This document shows positions 32,700 to 45,090 of a stretch of 64,000 bases of DNA, in pieces; position 1 is the stretch's first letter; each line of letters opens with the position of its first letter. The stretch lies in assembly GCA_022478985.1 (NCBI GenBank), contig JAKSZP010009195.1, forward strand, positions 186,001-250,000. Direction: 5' to 3'. The notes under the pieces are model-generated. The model was not told where the DNA came from, searched no databases, and worked only from the letters and a program-made list of their open reading frames with translations. The DNA is from Massospora cicadina (lineage: Eukaryota; Entomophthoromycota; Entomophthoromycetes; Entomophthorales; Entomophthoraceae). Position numbers and translations under genes: made by a program.

Positions 32700-35600
32700 C
32701 ATGAAATTGACACAGGGTATGGGATTGGACAATGACACGGAGCAAGTACAAGACAATGAATGGTGGTTAAGGCCAGATGGCCCTCACAACTGCTCCTGAG
32801 GCGCCGTGGGCGTCTAAGTGTCAATAGGGATGCTAAACATCGTGGGAGCCAGGGCTCAAGCGTCCCAAGCCAAAAAGCTGGACTTCCTGTGAAAACCCCC
32901 TGTGGACATCTTGGTCATTCAAAAAACCCACTGTCTACAGGTGGAAGAGGGATCCTGGTCAGCCAGAGTTCACCATCTCTATTGGTATGGATGTTCCACT
33001 GTGGGGTGTTCATCCAAAAAAACAAAAAATAAAAAATCACCAACTCCTCTCCATATCTGCATGGCTGCATCCTGGTAGCAATGATCGCAAGCTAAGGGGA
33101 CACAATTTTGATAGCATGTATCTATGCACCATGCACCGCCAGCTGAGAGGAAACAATTCCTCAAAACCATCCCAACACTCACCCTCCCACCCGATATTAT
33201 CCTGTTGGTCAACTTCAACAACTGGGATAACCCCAACATGGACCAATGGCCTAACCCCAGGGGATACCCACTGGGTGAATTGAGTTCAGTGCAATGAAAG
33301 CATCCCTTAGCCTACACAATATCCTCCCCCCAGGTCACCAATATTTCCCCACATGACCCGGCCCAACATACGTGATGGAACGCTCATCTCAATGAGCCGC
33401 ATTGACTACATCCTCACCCCAAAAACCCACTGTTCAAACATCTTCAACTTCTCAACAAAAAGGATTAGTTTCTCCACTCACTGACTCATTTTGGTGCATC
33501 TCTCGCCAACCTGAAAACCCACATAGGCGTCTACCTGGAGGAAGCTACACCCAGAGAACATAATATTGCCTGAAATATATGCCTAGGTCGAACATGAGGC
33601 CATGAACCTAGATTTTGCAACCCCATTTATATCGGATCCATCAAAACATGAGAAAAATTCAAAACCAAACCCAATAAAACTCGCCATCTCGCCTCACATT
33701 AGTACACCGCTGACACAGCCACAATCAGGCGCACCTTGATGGAACTGATCCAACTCTTGCTTAACACCCTTAAGTTCAGCTATAACCCCAACAAGGGTGT
33801 AAATGGGCGGAAATATCCGCCCACCTAAAAGCCCTCATCTTTGAACACCAGCACAGAATTAAAGTATCAAGAAAAGGTAAGTTCATAAAAGAAGGTGAAA
33901 CCTACTCATCTTACTTCTTCCGCCCATTCCACTCCTGCAGTAACCAGCCCATGTGCACACAGGTCCACAAAGATGATGGCACCGTGTCAACTGACCCAGC
34001 GGAATTCAAGGCGGAAATACACTGTTACTACACCAAACTATACTGTGACACCCCAGCTGACCCCCAAAAAGTTAATTTTATACACATTGCTGGAATACAA
34101 TGCGCACCACTGTACTATAATCTCCTAGACCTAATAATACAGGAGGAGCTCTGGGATACAGTCCGCGGTGCAACACGTAGGAAATGCCCAGGGCCAGATG
34201 GGATACCCTACGAATTCTACAAAAAATACTTTTAAGCAATTCGCCCCCTTCTCTTGGCATCAATGAACCAGTGCCTGCTGGAGAAACGCCTCCTACCTGG
34301 TGGCCAGGATTCCTACGTCTTAACCCTGTTTGAGAAGGGCGACAAACTGGACCTGGCCAAGTGGCGCCAAATTTTACTCTTTAACACTGATATAAAACTA
34401 CTCACAAAATTTTTAGCAGCCAGATTAGGCACAATAACCTCCAAAGTCCTGTCACCCAATCAGCTTAGGTTCATACCAGGGCGCTCAGACTGGACCAATA
34501 TACAAGCCATCGCCAACATATGTCAGTCAAAAACAACTGGAGTCCTGGTATTCCTAGACCAGGAGAAGGCATATGACCGCGTTAGCTGACCGTATCTGAA
34601 GGAATGCCTAAGCGCCTTTAAACTCCCACCTGGATTCATAAAATGGGCGATGCTCCTTACAGAATCCGCATCCATGGCTGTATGCAGCCCTTGCTTTATA
34701 ACTAACAATATCACACCACACAGAGGACTCAAACAAGGGGACCCCCTCATCCCACTGATGTATAACTTCAGTTTTGACCCACTCCTTCACGTCACTATCT
34801 CACTCACCATGGGCATAACTGCACAAGGCCAGCCAACAGTCAAGATAATAGCCTTTGCGGATGACTGCGTGACAGGTATATCTAACAACAATGATGCCTG
34901 ACAGCTGGAAAGCACCCTAGAGGAATATTTCATTGTGAGCAACGCGTCACTCAACAAAAGTAAAACAGAAATAATCTTCTAGGCAATTACACTAACAACT
35001 GAGCCACAATAACCAAACCTCACAGCCCCCCACAATGAAAAAACCCACTCATACTACCCTTCGCATCACTTCCTACAACCAACCCTGTCCTCCACCTTAT
35101 GATATTGCTGGAAACAGGGGGGTATGCCAATGAGACAATTGAGAACAATCTACTACATTGGGTGTCCAGCAGCGTCGTCTCCTCAAGGAAAGATCCTCAG
35201 GACTACTGGGGCGAGTAACAGTTGCCAACTCACTCATCCTCTTGATGCTGTGGTTTCCTGCACACGCAATCTCCTTCTCAGACACACTCATATCCTCAAT
35301 CCGCGCACTTATCCAGGGATAATTGTGGACTGAGTCCTGGACACCTATATTGGTGGAAACACTCTTTGGCCCACGCTCCAGCAGAGGCATGGGCCTAATA
35401 GACTTTGAGGTCAATGCCAACCATATATTGGGCACCTAGATAGATGAAGTCCTAGCCCCAGACCTCCCGCAACTACACTGGTCTAGAGCGGCGAAGGGCA
35501 ACTTTGCACAGGCGCTCAAAATATCTAACCCACACAACCCGTCCAGCCTGCTCACATACCTTGCAAACTGCCCCAATGCAGTGGGCCCACATGGAACACC

Positions 35601-36360
35601 TCTCACTTTAAACGCCTTCTCCGCACCATTTGGCACATAGTGTGACTTTCACTCTCAAAGGCACTAGTCAGGGAAGTGGAAGGCCCAGAGCTCAGTTCAC
35701 GTTAAGGAAACCAGAGGACCCCCAGAGGGACACACATGACGTGACCCCAATTATTATGAGAATCGACTACCTAGATGCTTTAGACATCTCATACAATCTC
35801 ACAGCACAGAAGCAATATGGAGGCTAACGCATCATCCACTCCTCCAGCCAAGGGTAAGAGCTAACTCCTGGCGTTGCCTCAGAAGAACCTATAGAACAGC
35901 AGATCGCTCTTACTCTCTTCATGCAGAGTATGCAGTGTGTGGAGGGGATGGCACCCTGCACCACCGCCTCAAAGAATGCCCCCCATCTAGAGCCATATGA
36001 CGGGAAGTTACGCGTCTGTTAAGAACCCAAAATGACCAGGAGCTGTCAATCTCCAGAAGCCTCCTCGCACTCCAACTTGAATCCCCAATACCACCCGCAC
36101 TCCGCTACCTTATATTTGCCATTGCAATGTGGACAATCCACATCGTAGCACTGGTTGCCTTCAAGGGAACTGTGCCCACCATCCGTGGGACAATCAGCAG
36201 ATTTCACCTACACCTACTGGAACACTTTCAAGCCTGGCTATACAGATACATGAGGCTGAAGCAACAACAACTTGTTACATCATGGTTCCCAGTCTGCTTT
36301 CTGCATATGGACCCCTTCCTCCACATCTGCTCCATAACAGGGTATACCCCTTTGGAGTAA
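32700..36360 (+). pseudogene. LINE-B ORF2: endonuclease and reverse transcriptase
   Basis: The endonuclease region (about 32880-33560) shows PVDILVIQKTH (Lys where Glu is usual), LVNFNNWDNP and SRIDYIL. RT (33950-34900) shows KCPGPDGIPYEFYKKYF, then LAKWRQILLFNTDIKLLTKF, RFIPGRSDWTNIQAI, FLDQEKAYDRVS, GLKQGDPLIPLMYN and an intact FADD box at 34854-34865. The C-terminus (35380-36360) matches LINE-A, including a Cys/His patch at about 35930-35985 and AIAMWTIH (36120). Stops at 34588, 34901, 34981 and others. Role: nicks the target and copies RNA into DNA on site. Confidence 0.88.
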
Positions 36361-36530
36361 GGCATTCAACTTCCCTATACCTTGTGGTAACAACTGGCAA
36401 CAGGAGTAGCTTGTCTACTCTGGGGTGCCTACATCTTGCTATACTTCACCTCCCCCTATCTCATTACATATATCGGTATTGTCCGTCCCCTGTTAGGCTT
36501 ACCAAATTAAATTAAAACAATAAAACCTCC

Positions 36531-37390
36531 TATATAAATATCACCAAAGTTAGAAAACAAACATCTTCAGGAATTGTATGGGAGCCTTACTGAGGCACAT
36601 TGAAGTGATGCCAAAAAAGAATTAGAGGGTGAAATGAATATCAAACTAGGAAACAAAGCAATAACATGAGGAGAAGCTACAGCCCACAACCAAGAAGCGA
36701 GGAATGAAGAAAGGGACCATGGTCATCAAGGTTTAGGGGTAATCACCGCGATAAGGAGCTCACAATTATAAGAATTGAATCATATAAATGAAGCAACTAA
36801 AGTGGCAATAGGACGCCGCCTCACTAGGGAATCCTGAAACCCCCAATATCACTACCCTAATGCTGACTTATTTTATTATTGTCATTAAATTTTTATATCT
36901 TGAATTTTCACCATAAGTATAAAATTTTTCACTATTACTTTAATAAAAAACTTTTCCACAGAGTCTCGGTTTATCCTTTTTGTTTCACTTAAATTGGTTT
37001 AAAAATCAAATATCCAGTAACTAGTCTGGGATTTGTGATAGAGCAGAATACAGTGATCAGTCTGTTATCTGCTCTGTTTGAACAGGACAATCTATTGCGC
37101 AGATACCTTGGAGCTGAGCTGCCAAGGGAGAGGTTGTATTGGATCTCATTATGTCCCAATGGCTAACATAAATAGAACATGTTAGAGAGTGTCAACAAGT
37201 GTTTCGCCATGGGCGCAAGCGGTTTAATTTAATAATCTATGCTACAATGGGTAGCATCTGTGAAGAGTTTGTTCAATGAGGATGCTTATGACCTTCCAGA
37301 CGGTTGTCTGGTACCTAATCTGTGTGGAACTGATCCCCTGAGCAGCAAGTCGGCATCAAAGTTAAGCAAGCCAAGGTCAGTGATCTGACT
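36531..37390 (+). repeat. Gypsy-A 3' LTR, last part
   Basis: Aligns with 7945-8804 to the terminal CTGACT. Beyond it the H LTR resumes. Confidence 0.85.
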
Positions 37391-37724
37391 AATGTCATTT
37401 TAATGAAGGTGCTAAGCTTTGAGTCAAGCACCAAGCTTCCCCAATAGACCCCCTTTCATTTTTCTAGTAAGATAAACTTGGCGCTATATATATTTATTAT
37501 ATCTGTGTTTCTTTGGAATAATAGAAGGGATCAGTTATTCTTGTCTATATATTAAGTTACCTGATGTGAGTTTGATATCACTTGCCGCTAAGAAATACTT
37601 GAGTGGGGATGAAACCACTTGAAAAGAAGAAAATAACTGAGAAAGTTGTCATCGTACAACTAGCCCTTTCCTTATTTTTACAAATCAGTCACAGAACCTG
37701 TAAAGTAAGCTAAAAAAGTTCACA
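37391..37724 (+). repeat. LTR of element H, 5' copy, right part
   Basis: Matches 40165-41045 of the H 3' LTR in part: GAAACCACTTG, AGTTACCTGA.GTGA and AACCTGT are shared. The 3' LTR is longer here by about 0.4 kb. Ends GTTCACA just before a PBS. Confidence 0.65.
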
Positions 37725-37725
37725 C

Positions 37726-37740
37726 TGGTGCTTACTACAG
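37726..37740 (+). promoter_or_regulatory. Element H primer-binding site
   Basis: TGGTGCTTACTACAG directly follows the LTR end; it differs from the Gypsy-A site by one transition. Confidence 0.7.
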
Positions 37741-39472
37741 CATAATTAAGTCTTTACAAAGAAGATACAAATTCAGCTTTACCAGCACCATGACGTTATA
37801 TATGAACAAACTCCAGAAGATGTGAAGCAAATTGGAGAATTAAACCAGAATACATTAATTCAGTGTCACAAGCCAATCTAATGCCCTAGAAGAATAAGTC
37901 ACAAAAGCGGAAGAGGAAGTATAACAGGTCACAAAGGTCAACTTTGACTCATATTGACAAGTTCCTTATTATACAAGAAGGAGACTAACTATATATTGAG
38001 AACATAATGCTACATAAAGATGCTTGGGAAGCAGATAAAGAGAGAAACCATCAACAAAGAACAATGTAACTCAGAATTTAAAGAAATTGGAAGAAAAGGA
38101 GAGTCATAAAACAACTGTTCAAACTGAATATTGATGTAGGTAGCAACTAATTATATGTTGTAGATTAATAAAGCCATTGTTGGAAGCTTACATCTTCCAA
38201 GAATAATGCTAAGGGGTTTTGCAACGCTTTTTGCAATGACTCTTAATAGCACACCTTTTAACACCAGGGTTACTGATTGAGTACCTCCCGTCACATTCAA
38301 AACTAATAATTAGAAAATAATCATGAAACCATCTAAAATATCCTACTTTTCACTAAGACAATGCCCCAGCATTTTTCCACCTTTTAAAATGACTATATTC
38401 AAATATGACAATTGTTTTAAAGTGGTCCCAATAATTAACTTTTTAAACACTGATTGACAAAATCTTGTGCTTTCCCATCTACTTGGGAATAATTAGACTT
38501 ACAATGATGTCAAGAACATGATAATGAGCAAGTTTATCAGCTTGGAATAAATACCTAGTAGAAAATAAAAGTTATGGGCATACAGTTTAGAAAAGAAATC
38601 ATGGTATTTTTTTATGATAGATTTATTAAAAAGCGCAAATTTTGATAGGTTCAAAAAGTATTAAGTAACTTCAGTACTTGCATTGTAATGTGAATGGCTT
38701 AGGCCCTACAGAGACTTAACAAAGCTATTGTTTTGGCGTTATGTAATAAGACTTCTACCTCACAAATTATAGAAGATCCAAAGATTTTGGGCTCAACTTT
38801 CTGATGCACTTAATCAGAAATTTCAAAGCCACTCCATCAAAAATATTTAGAACATGATGAGATTCAATGGATATAATAAAGATTTCCATAAACGTGTACA
38901 AATTGGGGAAACCCCAATGGGCAAAAATGGACAGACAAATCACATAACTCTTGTCATAAAATGTGGTGTAGCTGTATATTGTACCTCCCTATTTTGGGAC
39001 AAGAAGCCCCTGGTGAAGGTTAATCTCATCCAACCTTGAGAGGAGGAAACTGGAAATGAATTGGGAAAAGAATTTGCAGTTTAGATGAGAAAATATATAC
39101 ATCTTCAGAATGCACCATTCCACCTATTTTTTCACAGATAAAATAGACATTTCAGACTTGTTCATGGATGAACCAATGAAGGATCTACTTTATAAGTCCT
39201 AAAAAGATATTAATTCTGTTATGAGAGCTTTACAGAAGAGGGAAAAAGCATAAAGTTATAAAAGAAGACTCTTGACCATACCCTTAATGATTATTAGACG
39301 AGAAAAAACTAACAACATTTATAAGAAATCATCTCTTGAAGAAACTAGAAAACCTGGAATCAACTTACTAATATATACAATTTAAGATTCTTCCCAGATA
39401 CATCCAACAGGTTGATTTGGACTCTAGGCGCGGCAAATAATGCTGATAATCAAGAAAAGGAGGAAAGCTATT
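37741..39472 (+). pseudogene. Internal region of H, gag-like coiled coil and unknown remnant
   Basis: At 37790-38110 broken frames give Lys/Glu/Asn-rich helical stretches (KLQKM.SKLEN, LEE.VTKAEEEV, LKKLEEKES), like the coiled-coil Gag extension of TG1. The rest has no recognisable domain; the longest open piece (38854-39039, with DFHKRVQIGETPMGKNGQ) has no family I know. No protease, RT or integrase motif was found. A purine run AAGAAAAGGAGGAAAG at 39452-39467 may be the polypurine tract. Confidence 0.45.
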
Positions 39473-41051
39473 GACAAGTTACATTGAATTGTCAATTAAT
39501 GATAAAGCACCTACTATGATACTAGATAGATATATTGCCATCACAAAGTGGACAAATGCATTCAGATTTTTGTATTTCCATATAATCCAGATGCGACAGT
39601 TATCTATCTTTACTCTGTCTTGTCCTACTTTGGTTGGATTTTTAGTAATTAAAATAAATGAATGTTAAAATATAGATAATTACTAATCATTATTTTGAGA
39701 TTTTATCTTTGGGACATTTGTTAAGTATTATTGGGGTTGATTCCAATCTTGATGTCAATTAATGGCTTTCCAGGGATAATCACTGGCAAAGTTTATAAGT
39801 GAGCTCACTTTTATCTTTACTTTTCAAAAAATATAATTTATGTGAATCAATTGGGCTGGGTTAACAATTGATAATGGTAATTGTTGGAGTTCTGGAGTGA
39901 TTAATCTGCTTTTCATGCCAGATTTTTGTAGGTTAACCCAAGAGATTCATCCTGCTGTAAATGGGTAATAGCCCAATTCTAAGAATGACCGCTATCTTGT
40001 AAATGTTAATCTAATGAGGTTTGTTATATGCGTTAGGACATGTCATTTTGGAAGTTAGCTAAAAGGCTAATAATCTAGTCAGTGGTGGATGATTCCTAGG
40101 TGGATGAATAAGTGGAGGATAATTCATCAATGATGTGACTCTCAAAGGATAAGTTGGCTAGCAAAGCATGGCATTTTTAATGAGGTGCTAACAAAAGAGG
40201 TTTGCACCAAACTACTTTAATAACTCCCTTGCATTTTTAATAAATATTATATTTGAATTCTATTTGTTAAGTACTTGCCAATTTACCCAGCGTTGCTTAG
40301 GTTGATAGTTTATTTTACCCATAACCCCCACCTGTTGTGATACATGAAGCTTAACAATCAAATTCATCCAGCTCCTTTAAAACTGAACAATTTTAATCAT
40401 CTGGTTTTAGCTTTTATACTAAGAATACTAAGAAAGCGGAGCTACCCGGCGTTGATTGGGTTTATGAGCTCCACTGAAATAGCCTAAAGGCTGTTTCAGC
40501 ATTATTCCTGAGCCACTCAAACTAACAGCTTTGATGTTGCCCTCATGGCTGGTGAGTTGGTTATTCTATTTTATTTAATAATCTACTTAAGATAAATGAT
40601 TTTTGTTTAGTTTCAGATGAGCAATTTGGTGAAGTATTATTTAATATTTTCAATTCTCACCCACTCACTCTAATAGTTTGAACCCATCAGACTAAATAAT
40701 TGCAGATTCAATATTATTCACTAATTCTCACCCACTTACCTAAAATTGAATAAACTATCAGACAAAAAGGTTTCAGATGTCAGTCAGTCATTCAGTCATT
40801 AAGTCAGTCATTCAATGAATTTGGTTAAAAAGTAGATTTGTGCTTTCTTGAAAGAATAGAAGGTATTAGTTACCCTTGTCTATTATTAGAGTTACCTGAA
40901 GTGAATAGGTATCACTTTTCTTTAATATACCTAAGTGGGGTTGAAACCACTTGTAAAGAAGACTCAACTAGGTAGTTATCTTCATACAGCTGGATATCTC
41001 CTTATTATTAAAAAACAGTTACATAACCTGTGCAGTAATCTTGAAATATTA
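39473..41051 (+). repeat. LTR of element H, 3' copy
   Basis: Matches 4790-5418 and 37391-37724 and is not interrupted by Gypsy-A. Contains imperfect short repeats: two CTAATTCTCACCCACT phrases (40656, 40721) and several CAGTCATT units (40783-40815). U5 box ACCTGTGCA at 41026-41034. Ends are approximate. Confidence 0.65.
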
Positions 41052-41172
41052 TATCTTCTTAATGCACCTACAAAACCTAAAATTTGCGCTTGTTTGAGGG
41101 CTTATTGTCATAATATTTAAGGCATACAATCTAAACCTTATGAAGTTCAATTTAATGAGCATCTATCACTCC

Positions 41173-41737
41173 TGTCGTGTTTCAGATATGACTGGACAAT
41201 AAGTCCTAAATAACCACGGCATATTGGCTAGAATCTGCTGACCATGATTTACAGTGTACATTTAATTGAGAGCCTTGGGATGAGGCGATATTGGGCCAGA
41301 AAGGATAGTTAATGGATTTCCTCCATATAAGGCAATAAGGTGATGTCAACATATGGCAAATATTTAGTAGATCGCCTCAAACTAAGGCGATAGGGAATTT
41401 AAGAATAGTATACTCTTCTGGAGCCAATGAGAATACGGTGGAACCAAATAGTCTAAGCCAAAGGAATGTTATCAACCAAAGTCAATGATAAATAAGTGAG
41501 ATGAGCCTGTTAAGAAGGAGGATTGTTAGTAGAGAAAAGAGAGTGAAACAAAGAGTATCTGCTAAAATATTAAGTTAATAAAGAGGTGTCGTTGGGCAAT
41601 TGCTCCATATTTTACTATATTTATTAAGTGTGTTCCCAGGACTGGCGATCAACTTATCATTTTTATGATTGCTCAGTGGGTTTGACCCTGCGCAAACTCT
41701 TCCAGCGTATAGCAAGTATATTGCCAAAATTATAACA
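41173..41737 (+). repeat. Solo LTR of the Gypsy-B family
   Basis: 565 bp, starting TGTCGTGTTTCAGATATGAC and ending TATAACA, matching the LTRs of Gypsy-B1 and B2 along their length (GACTGGACAATAAGT, GATCGCCTCAAACTAAGGCGA). No internal sequence follows, so it is a recombined solo LTR. Flanks ACTCC and ATGCC share only three of five bases. Confidence 0.88.
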
Positions 41738-41803
41738 ATGCCTCCTCCAGAAAAAAGCCTTGACAACATGAGAAGTTATTGACTAATGAACTGAAGTCCC
41801 TAT

Positions 41804-42310
41804 TATTGAAAATTTTGACTTGACTTTGAAAAAATAACTAATCACTTCATTTTTATATAAACATAATAAGAACAATCAAAAACATTCAAGACATCAAACC
41901 ACAGCACTATTTTTCCCATTTTTGGGAATCATGGTAATTCTAGAATCATCATGAAGTGGTCTTCATCCTTTAATCGATTTTCCTTTTAAATTGATACAGT
42001 TATTCCTATGGAACTCATTGTACACCCTCTCAATTGTACTTTTTGTAATAAGAACATTGCTGTTTAGTGGTAGAAGATTGACTAGATTTTATTGTTCATG
42101 TTTAAACTAATAAATAATCAACTTTTTCCCAAACTTAACTAGTTTTTGGAAGTTATACCTGGGATTAGAGATTATACTAGAAATCATATATAATTATTAC
42201 TGTATAACTAAATATACAATATTTGCAAAATTGCCCTTGCTAGGAGACAAAGCCGTCTTATAAAGTGAAGATCAAAAATAGCTTAAAAAGGAACTACAAC
42301 CCTCCTAGTA
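41804..42310 (+). repeat. Gypsy-C 5' LTR
   Basis: Aligns with 54604-54798 and 56722-57070 (CATCAAACCACAGCACTAT; ACTCATTGTAC; GGATTAGAG.TTATACTA; AGGAGACA). The 3' boundary is uncertain because no primer-binding site was recognised after it. Confidence 0.7.
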
Positions 42311-43050
42311 GTGTGCGTTTTCTGCAAAATACATCATTTACCGCTACAGGGTGCTGTCACTTTCAATCCCTTATGTTAAATAGTAATCTACTCTATTATG
42401 GAATCCAAAAAACCAAGAAAAGAAAATCCAGAAATGACCAATATTGTGATCTATGTCAATCTGTCCAGTCCTTATTAACACATTGTTGACGTTGGAAAGT
42501 TAACTCATCATTGGTTAACAATGTGATACCAAACAAAAATTTAAAAAGTCATATAAAAAATATGTCTAAAGTTTAGTTTCATTTTATTCAGTAGAAATAT
42601 ATTTTTTTAGAGTTTTATAGAATTTTTTACTTTACTTCCATATTATTTTACAAATTAATACCTGGTGACATGACAATAATTCTGTGTAAAATTGCTGGTC
42701 AAAACTGTGTTAAGTAGCACAAGCAGAAGTGGGGTGAGACTACACCCAAGTTTAAAGGATTTAATTGTCACTCCTTCACCAGTGAAAAAATTCGTAAGAG
42801 CTACAAATGCTATTATGTAGATTACCAACCCTTCAGTCATGATAAGTCAAACTTATATCCTCTTTATTCTTCTGTTGGCATAACCAAAAACAGTTGCTAA
42901 AGGATTATAGTCCTTATGTGGTATGAATCATAGCCAGCTATTATTTTTCATCAAAAACTCTGAGCACCTTGGGAAGTACACTAACATTTATCTCCACCAT
43001 CTGTGAATAACTTACAAATAATTATTGTTCCAACACCATGAATTGAGTTT
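42311..43050. other. AT-rich interval, no assignable feature
   Basis: Between the Gypsy-C LTR and the gag-like part. One open stretch at 42265-42489 ends with a Cys-X2-Cys pair but has no partner or family. It may be LTR or leader sequence. Confidence 0.3.
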
Positions 43051-43605
43051 TGGAGTATCTAAAAAATCAGCATATTGTACTTTTGAAGCCCCTACATAGC
43101 CGATTGGAAAACAATTTAAAAAAGGTACAACAAAAGTGGGACTAAACGATGAGCTCAGTCAACAAATTTCTCAACGGCTGGATGAACTCAAAATCCATCT
43201 GAACTGCAACGTGATTGAGATCAACAAGCAAATCATGGACAAGAGGAGTTATTCCTGAGTTTGTACAATAAATAAACTGGTTTTGATCAGAGGCCCAGAA
43301 TTTCATCAATGTCACATGAGCTGAGGCACATTAAGTTGAATCTATAGAAAATTTAGCCAGTATACCCAGCAGATGATGAAAGTTGCAGCGCAACATATGG
43401 GCAGTACTGGTAAATTTACTGTCTTTACAAGAATAATTAAAACTTCTTCAGCGTCAACAAATTTCCATGCGCTCAGATAATGACTCATTGAAGGACGCCT
43501 GCCTAACTTTATACAAAGCTTTGTCAGATAAGATAAATATCAATAATTACCATTACTATATTAATTTTTAGCTGTAAGGAGCTAACTAATATCAGAAAAC
43601 CAAAA
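43051..43605 (+). pseudogene. Gypsy-C gag, coiled-coil part
   Basis: Broken frames give Gln/Lys/Leu-rich helical pieces (NKFLNGWMNSK, KLLQRQQISMRSDN, LKDACLTLYKALSDK), like the N-terminal Gag extension of the other elements. It is cut at 43606 by Gypsy-D. Confidence 0.5.
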
Positions 43606-43610
43606 ATGCC

Positions 43611-44095
43611 TCTTGCCGTAACAGTTCTCTTAATGGTCACTAAAGTTTAAAAATGGGCTCAAAGCTAAAAATTAGTGGAGAGATCAAAAAATGAAAAGAT
43701 GGAGGGAATATAGACTACTTTATTGTGCTAGAAAGCGTTGATATTTATAGATCTCATGGGGACATGGTACCTTAGGGACCTTCATGGCCCCATGAGATCA
43801 AGATCTTTTACTGCCTTCCAGATTAACCGCCTGGATGGTGCCCTCATTGCACTGCACCGCCCTCATGACTGCAGCGGTAGGGGAAGTGCCTCTCAAGATT
43901 CAGGAAGCGGGTACAGGATTTCTTAAGTTGTTTCCATCAATTCTCGTATTACTGATGCTTACTGATTGAATCTAGTCTTGGTGCTTACAGGATAGGGTTT
44001 CATTCACACCGGTTCAAGAGTTGATCTGTTGAGGCTCAAAATTAGAGCAGGGATTTCAGCTCGCTTGTCATCTCAAATCCTGACAACGCCCCCTC
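43611..44095 (-). repeat. Gypsy-D 3' LTR
   Basis: On the minus strand it starts TGTCAGGATTTGAGATGACA. It shares CCCCATGAGATCAAGATCTT, ACTGCCTTC and GGTGCCCTCATTG blocks with 52236-52714. Confidence 0.85.
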
Positions 44096-44104
44096 AAGCT
44101 CCTG

Positions 44105-45090
44105 TCAGAGGAGAGTATAGGGCTGGAGGAACTGGCCATGCACCTGATTCACCACTGTCCCCTAATTGACTTCAGCAATGGAGTAATCAGAGCTTACCTT
44201 GGTAATGACCTTATAAGGTCTGGACCAAAGAACGTCAAGTTTATTTTGTTGCCAAGGTTGATAATGGTAGAAGAGAATGAGGTCACCAAATCAAAAACAG
44301 GTAAGAAGGGTGGCTGACATTAAATTGGGATGTCTCCCTTCCAGTGGTGGTGACAATGCCTTGTGGGTCTAGGGCTTAAGGCTGGACAGTTTCATCGTCT
44401 ATGGCCCTCATAGTTAGATCAGTGATCTCAGGAGCGGATGCTTAAAGCAAAGGCTGAACGCTACTTAGGAGTTGAGGAGCACGTCCATATATACTTATAA
44501 AGAGGACATTTTAATGACTCAGTGGTAATTTATTCTGTAGGCAAGCAACGCGCTAGGTAAATAATGGTTCCAGCAAGCAGGATCAGAGGTGGTCATCTTC
44601 CATAAAATAGAGATAAGGGTTCCATTAGCATGTTCCACCGCCCCATTAGTGGATGAATTTCAGGAGGCGGCGAAACTTTAGTTAGTGTCAAAAAGTGAAG
44701 TAAGTTCTTGGACTACCTGTGAGGTGATAATTAACCTATTGTCCAAAAGTAAAATTTGTGGGCATCCATACTCAGTGAATTTGGATCAAATAAGGAAGAG
44801 AGCCATGGCTTTTGCAGTGGCAGCGGGGACTGAAATCGCTTTACCCCATTTGGTCGGATGACCCTTGGCTAGGAGGATATATTTATGGCCATGCAATCCA
44901 GTGGGAAGAGGGCCTATCGCATTGATGCTAATGATACTGTAATTTCCTGTATAATGACAACAGAGTTTTGATATCAAGGACTGGCTCAGTCTTGGGAGTG
45001 TCAAGTCATGCAGGCCTCCAGGACCTCTTGGATGGTCTCCACCATTTGGTCCCAGTAACATTGTGACTTCATCCATTCATGAATCTTCTT
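44105..45090 (-). pseudogene. Gypsy-D integrase
   Basis: On the minus strand from 45076: a core with INAIGPLPTGLHGHKYILLA, where the first catalytic Asp (usual D-x-I-G-P) is Asn; the second Asp is in ILLLDN (about 44745); the Glu region reads STNGAVEHANGTL (about 44640) with Glu kept. The C-terminal part runs to about 44105 with shifts. Inactive. Confidence 0.85.

Larger units (their letters stand above)
31215..36515 (+). mobile_element. LINE-B, full-length non-LTR retrotransposon
   Basis: 5.3 kb with 5' UTR, ORF1, ORF2 (endonuclease, RT, Cys-rich C-terminus), 3' UTR and a short A/T tail, inside a 15-bp target duplication. The 5' end CCTTTCTTTCC resembles the start of LINE-C, and its 3' block GTCCGTCCCCTGTTAGGCTT matches LINE-A and LINE-C. 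All coding parts are broken. Confidence 0.9.
31200..36530 (+). repeat. Target duplication around LINE-B
   Basis: AACAATAAAACATCC (31200-31214) and AACAATAAAACCTCC (36516-36530) differ at one of 15 bases and bracket the LINE. The other Gypsy-A LTR carries the uninterrupted sequence at about 7930-7950. Confidence 0.85.
5419..37390 (+). mobile_element. Gypsy-A, Ty3/gypsy element hosting four insertions
   Basis: A plus-strand Ty3/gypsy element with LTRs of about 1.2 kb. The 5' LTR is 5419-5730 plus 7911-8804; the 3' LTR is 24789-25055, 31125-31214 and 36516-37390. PBS 8806-8820 and a polypurine run at 24776-24788 flank the internal region. It is interrupted by Mini-LTR, Gypsy-B1 (with TG1), Gypsy-B2 and LINE-B. 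Removing these restores a continuous LTR-gag-PR-RT-RH-IN-LTR order of about 7.2 kb. LTR copies match at ordered blocks such as CGCCGCCTCACTAGG (8242; 36813). Its own flanks overlap by about 8 diverged bases, compatible with a worn 5-bp target duplication. Confidence 0.8.
4710..41051 (+). mobile_element. H, outermost LTR retrotransposon of nest 1
   Basis: The 5' LTR (4710-5418 plus 37391-37724), a primer-binding site at 37726-37740, an internal region (37741-39472) and a 3' LTR (about 39473-41051) make one element split by Gypsy-A. The uninterrupted LTR at 40140-40200 shows the pre-insertion sequence: the left flank ends AAGGATGCAGT, the right flank begins AATGTCATTTTAATGA, and the intact copy reads AAAGCATGGCATTTTTAATG. 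Net of insertions, H is about 4.4 kb; its internal region is only about 1.75 kb and no RT is recognisable, so it was deleted or non-autonomous. Confidence 0.65.

Noticed and set aside
24789..37390. Two separate LTR families at 24.8-25.05 kb and 36.5-37.4 kb
   Set aside because: First read as different repeats, but the intact order in 5419-8804 shows that they are parts of one LTR split by Gypsy-B2 and LINE-B.
41168..41742. Clean target duplication for the solo LTR
   Set aside because: ACTCC and ATGCC agree at only three of five positions; not enough to claim.
42265..42489. 74-codon open frame with a C-X2-C pair as a small gene
   Set aside because: No start context, partner motif or repeat support; length is expected by chance in AT-rich decayed DNA.
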